Source of the DNA: Chloroflexota bacterium
Lineage (GTDB): Bacteria > Chloroflexota > Ktedonobacteria > Ktedonobacterales > Ktedonobacteraceae
Reading direction: 5' to 3'
DNA length: 30,290 bases
Assembly (NCBI GenBank): GCA_005881495.1
Contig: VBHI01000345.1
Coordinates: 1 to 30,290 of the forward strand
The notes under the pieces are model-generated. The model was given only the letters and a program-made list of their open reading frames with translations, searched no databases and was not told the DNA's origin. Position numbers and translations under genes: made by a program. Positions within the stretch are counted from its first letter, which is position 1. Every line of letters begins with the position of its first letter. Shown here piece after piece: positions 27,130 to 30,290 of the stretch.

Positions 27130-28125
27130 TTAACTCACCTTAATAATAGTACGGCCTCGCACTCCACCCTTGAGAATGGCAGCCAACACTTGTGGAAGTT
27201 CCACGAGTGGAGCCTCGTGCCCAATGAGATCGAGCAGGTGTTCCGGCCTGTAATCGCTGGCCAGATGTTCCCAGACCTGGCGACGCAACTCCATAGGGCA
27301 GTTTACCGAATCAATGCCCAGCAAGTTAATGCCGCGTAAGATGAAAGGGAAGACAGTCGTGCCGAAATTCGGTCCCCCGGTGTTGCCACATGAGGCGATT
27401 GAACCACTATATTTGGTAGTACGGAGGAGGTAGGCCAACGTAGTACCTCCAACAGCGTCAACGCCCGCAGCCCAGCGCTCTTTCTCTAGAGGACGGTTGC
27501 TCTCAGCTGACGTTTCCTCACGAGCCAAAATATCATTGGCACCCAGTGCTCTGAGATAGGCATGCTCCGACTCCTTGCCAGTACTGGCTGCTACAGTGTA
27601 TGCCCGGTTTTTGAGGATACTGATAGCTACGCTCCCCAGCCCTCCCGTTGCCCCCGTGACCAGTACGGGCCCGTTCTGCGGTCTGAGACCGTTGTACTCC
27701 AGCTTGTGTATCGCAAGGGCAGCGGTGAAGCCGGCTGTACCCAGGGCCATCGCCTCTTTGAGGGTCAAGCCAGAAGGCAAGGGCACCACCCAATCGGCCT
27801 TGACGCTGGCATATTCACTGAACCCTCCATAGTGGGAGACGCCCAGTTCATAGCTGGTGGCAATCACTTCGTCACCAGGTTTGAAGCGCGCATCACTGGA
27901 TTCGACCACCACTCCCGATAGATCGACACCAGGCACGAAAGGATAGCTGCGTACAATTCTGCCTTCTGGAATGGAGGCCAGACCATCCTTGTAGTTAACG
28001 CTTGAGTAGGCTACCTTGACCAGAACCTCACCAGGTGGCAGGTCAGCCTGAGTTAAATCCCTGAAGGATGCGGTAAAATCTTCTTCCTTTTTATTAACAA
28101 CAAAAGCCTTAAATGTTGCTGCCAT
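27130..28125 (-). CDS. AcuI/YhdH-type acrylyl-CoA reductase or quinone oxidoreductase
   Basis: This medium-chain dehydrogenase/reductase belongs to the YhdH/YhfP family, whose AcuI members reduce acryloyl-CoA to propionyl-CoA with NADPH. From ATG 28125 it is 331 residues. It has the GroES-like part with YSSVNYKDGLA (about 40-50) and PGVDLSGVV, the cofactor motif TGATGGLG (157-164), and the C-terminal NCPMELRRQVWEHLA stretch. Zinc ligands of alcohol dehydrogenases are absent, as is normal for the group. I prefer ATG 28125, with GGGAAG upstream, over GTG 28134, which overlaps the previous stop. It is the last gene of the ligase-hydratase-reductase operon. That context supports an enoyl-CoA rather than a quinone substrate. 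Confidence 0.85.
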   Translation of the reverse strand: MAATFKAFVVNKKEEDFTASFRDLTQADLPPGEVLVKVAYSSVNYKDGLASIPEGRIVRSYPFVPGVDLSGVVVESSDARFKPGDEVIATSYELGVSHYGGFSEYASVKADWVVPLPSGLTLKEAMALGTAGFTAALAIHKLEYNGLRPQNGPVLVTGATGGLGSVAISILKNRAYTVAASTGKESEHAYLRALGANDILAREETSAESNRPLEKERWAAGVDAVGGTTLAYLLRTTKYSGSIASCGNTGGPNFGTTVFPFILRGINLLGIDSVNCPMELRRQVWEHLASDYRPEHLLDLIGHEAPLVELPQVLAAILKGGVRGRTIIKVS

Positions 28126-28130
28126 ATTTC

Positions 28131-28913
28131 TCACTTCCCTTCAAAGACCGGCGGACGTTTTTCGCGGAAGGCCACGGTGGCCTCATGAGCATCAGCAGTA
28201 CCAAAACAGCGCATGATCGCTTCAATCTCGTTCTGGAAAGCCTGCTCCAATTCGGTCTCTAGCGGGCGGTTGAGCAGCCGCTTACTCTCGCGCAGGGAGA
28301 GTGGCGCACGGCTCAACATCTTGCCGGCCAGTGCCTGCACCTCGGCGGCCAACAGTTCCGGCTCGACCAATCGGTGGAGCAACCCGGTACGCTGGGCAAC
28401 GGCGGCATCAAAGATGTCGGCCATCAGGATGATCTCCCGCGCCATCCCTTGTCCAACCAGCTGTGGGAGCAGCGCAGACGTGCCGCCTGTGATAACCATG
28501 CCCACACGCGCTTCTACACACCCCATACGTGCACGGGTGCTGGCGACACGGAAATCGCAGGCCAGAGCCAGCTCAAAGCCCCCACCCAGGGCATAGCCGT
28601 CCATCGCCGCGATGCTTGGCTTCTCGCCAAACAGCAGTAAGCGGGTGAGTCGTTGTAAATCCAGAATCAGTGCCAGGAAGTCTTCAGCGGTCTGGTGCTC
28701 GCTTTCCTTCAGGTCATCGCCTGCACAGAAGTTCCCTCCTGCGCCCGACAGGACAATGATCAAGACGTCTGGATCGCTCTGGACACGCTCCAGAGACTGG
28801 CGAAGCTCCGTAATCATTGCTCGGCTCATGGCATTCATCGCACCTGGCCGGTTCATCACCACATGGGCAATGTTATTGGCAACGGTGGAGAGGACAAGTG
28901 GTTCGCTACTCAT
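28131..28913 (-). CDS. Enoyl-CoA hydratase/isomerase (crotonase family)
   Basis: This 260-residue crotonase-fold protein has the oxyanion-hole segments CAGDDL (63-68) and YALGGGFELALACD (107-120). Glu114 and Glu134 (in GCVEARVG) match the two catalytic glutamates of true enoyl-CoA hydratases in position and spacing. It would add water across a 2-enoyl-CoA in beta-oxidation or ring-cleavage product breakdown. TAGGAG lies five bases before the ATG. It sits 39 bases after the ligase gene and five bases before the reductase gene, so the three form an operon. The substrate chain is unknown. Confidence 0.9.
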   Translation of the reverse strand: MSSEPLVLSTVANNIAHVVMNRPGAMNAMSRAMITELRQSLERVQSDPDVLIIVLSGAGGNFCAGDDLKESEHQTAEDFLALILDLQRLTRLLLFGEKPSIAAMDGYALGGGFELALACDFRVASTRARMGCVEARVGMVITGGTSALLPQLVGQGMAREIILMADIFDAAVAQRTGLLHRLVEPELLAAEVQALAGKMLSRAPLSLRESKRLLNRPLETELEQAFQNEIEAIMRCFGTADAHEATVAFREKRPPVFEGK

Positions 28914-28952
28914 AGTGACTCCTACTCTTCTTGTTGAGATGGGTTTGCATCT

Positions 28953-30266
28953 TCAACTGCCAGCCTGCTCGTAGACCTTTATGACACGGCGGGCCTTTTG
29001 TTCTGTGCGCGGGATTGTCCCGTAAGGAACCAGATCTGGCTCAGCACGGAAGTGAAGTTGCTCGCGGAGTGCCTGGATGATCTTCTGTGGTAAATCCCCT
29101 GCTCGATCGGGGGCCAGGTCCTGTGCCAGTTCCACACGCACCCGTAGGTATTGGTGCGGTGGAGGATGATCGACGATGATTTGGAACTCGCCGGAGAGCT
29201 GGTCCGAGAGGTAGGCCAGCGTATTGCCCACACCAGTGGGAAAGATATTGACACCGCGTACCTGGAGCATGTCATCGCTGCGACCCAGGATACGGAAGCG
29301 AAAGCTCGTTCGCCCACAAGCACATGGTCCGGTTCCCAGGATGTGCACCACGTCGTGGGCGCGGTAGCGAACCAGGGGCTGTGCCTCCTTGAGGAGGTGG
29401 GTGTATACTAACTCGCCTTTGACCCCCTCGGTGAGCGTAAGGGGAGTGCCGGTCTCGGGTTCGATCAACTCGACAGCCACTGCCCCTTGTGCGTGGAAGT
29501 GCAGCCCCTGGCGGTATTCGCATTCCGACCCCATGATGCTCAGAATATCAGCCATGCCAAAATTCGCATCCATTGCACGCATGCCCCAGGTCTCTTCCAT
29601 ACGCGCACGTACACTCGGTTCGCTCATGCCTGGTTCAGATCCAAAGAAGCCCTTACGCAGACCAAGATCGCGAGGGTTCAGCCCCTGCTCCAGTACGGCT
29701 TCACTCAGGGGAAGCATATACGAGGGAGTGGCACTGATAGCGTTGATCCCTAGCTCGCGGATAGTCTGGATCAGCATGGCTGTCTGGCCGACTCCAAAGG
29801 GCACAACGGTGGCTCCCGTAGTCTCCAGGCCCTCATGGTCTGAGAAACCGCCCACCCAGAGGCGGTAATTGAGACAATGAACCACCATATCGCTCGGGCG
29901 CAGTCCAGAAGCCCAGTAGGAACGGGCTGCGCATTCATTCATAAGGTTGCGATCATTGCGGGTGAGGGGGACATAGAGCGCTCGCCCCGTCGTACCAGAG
30001 GTTTTGTGCGCCCGAATCACCTCCTCCAGACTGGTCGCTAGATAACTGCCAAATGGAGGGTGTTCCAGCTGGTTGCGGCGGCATTCCTCCTTCTCAGTAA
30101 AGGGGAGGAGTGGCAGATCGGCCATATCGCGAATGGCTTCGCGCTTTACACCAGCCTCAGCGAACTTGGCTTGATAGAAAGCCGAACATTTCCAGACATA
30201 GTCAAGCTGAGTTCGTAGGTACTTATTCTCCAACTTACGCAGCGCCGCTGGCTGCATCGTTTCCAT
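28953..30266 (-). CDS. Phenylacetate-CoA ligase-like acyl-CoA ligase (PaaK type)
   Basis: The 437-residue protein is an adenylate-forming ligase of the PaaK subfamily, which activates phenylacetate, benzoate-like or similar acids to CoA thioesters with ATP. It has the phosphate-binding loop KTSGTTG (88-94), the adenine region NFGMADIL, the RYRAHDV segment with the conserved Asp, the hinge GRSDDMLQVRGVNIFP, and the C-terminal PRTEQKARRV with Lys424 in the catalytic-lysine position. The length is normal for PaaK. It is the first gene of the operon with enoyl-CoA hydratase and reductase, so the acid activated here is probably degraded by them. No other phenylacetate (paa) genes are in view, so phenylacetate itself is uncertain. 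Confidence 0.88.
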   Translation of the reverse strand: METMQPAALRKLENKYLRTQLDYVWKCSAFYQAKFAEAGVKREAIRDMADLPLLPFTEKEECRRNQLEHPPFGSYLATSLEEVIRAHKTSGTTGRALYVPLTRNDRNLMNECAARSYWASGLRPSDMVVHCLNYRLWVGGFSDHEGLETTGATVVPFGVGQTAMLIQTIRELGINAISATPSYMLPLSEAVLEQGLNPRDLGLRKGFFGSEPGMSEPSVRARMEETWGMRAMDANFGMADILSIMGSECEYRQGLHFHAQGAVAVELIEPETGTPLTLTEGVKGELVYTHLLKEAQPLVRYRAHDVVHILGTGPCACGRTSFRFRILGRSDDMLQVRGVNIFPTGVGNTLAYLSDQLSGEFQIIVDHPPPHQYLRVRVELAQDLAPDRAGDLPQKIIQALREQLHFRAEPDLVPYGTIPRTEQKARRVIKVYEQAGS

Positions 30267-30290
30267 TTCTTCATTCCAGTAAAGCCGTTC

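Overview
The window looks like chromosomal DNA from a soil or geothermal bacterium of the Ktedonobacteria type (Chloroflexota). This is an inference from gene content: cyclase-ATPase-TPR proteins, soluble Ser/Thr kinases with WD40 propellers, pRiA4b ORF-3-type proteins, a bacterial DA1-like LIM peptidase, and a red-type RuBisCO with its own activase. No rRNA, tRNA, CRISPR array, intact insertion sequence or phage gene was recognised.

Layout. (1) 79-1790, + strand: the two overlapping subunits of a class I CoA-transferase of the glutaconate/IpdAB type. (2) 1921-3208: a membrane-anchored or secreted trypsin-like protease preceded by a truncated copy of its own N-terminal segment. (3) 3351-6555, - strand: a LIM-domain DA1-like metallopeptidase, a PfkB-family kinase missing its usual N-terminal glycine motif, a pRiA4b ORF-3-type protein with zinc fingers, and dodecin. 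(4) 6934-9704: a cyclase/AAA/TPR signalling gene broken by a small internal deletion and frameshift, followed by a lipoprotein phosphoesterase and a small unknown gene. (5) 11589-17924: the Calvin-cycle locus. cbbL-cbbS-cbbX runs leftward as an operon and phosphoribulokinase runs rightward. Between them lie two convergent LysR genes, each back to back with one enzyme block. Both divergent intergenic regions contain a CTAT-N7-ATAG dyad of LysR type. (6) 17949-23154: a 58-residue helical protein, a 60-bp perfect palindrome, twin kinase-WD40 genes with overlapping consensus promoters, and a protein made of 32-residue amphipathic repeats followed by strong hairpins. (7) 23317-25407, - strand: a GlgX/isoamylase-type debranching enzyme. 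(8) 25775-26818: a Gfo/Idh/MocA oxidoreductase, then a decayed small gene. (9) 27130-30266, - strand: an operon of PaaK-type acyl-CoA ligase, enoyl-CoA hydratase and AcuI/YhdH-type reductase.

How it fits together. The core is CO2 fixation: RuBisCO large and small subunits, the CbbX activase that restores inhibited red-type RuBisCO, and phosphoribulokinase supplying ribulose-1,5-bisphosphate, probably controlled by one or both LysR proteins. The CoA-transferase and the ligase-hydratase-reductase operon suggest acyl-CoA or aromatic acid catabolism at the two ends. The kinase pair, repeat protein and debranching enzyme may relate to storage or stress physiology, but that link rests only on adjacency.
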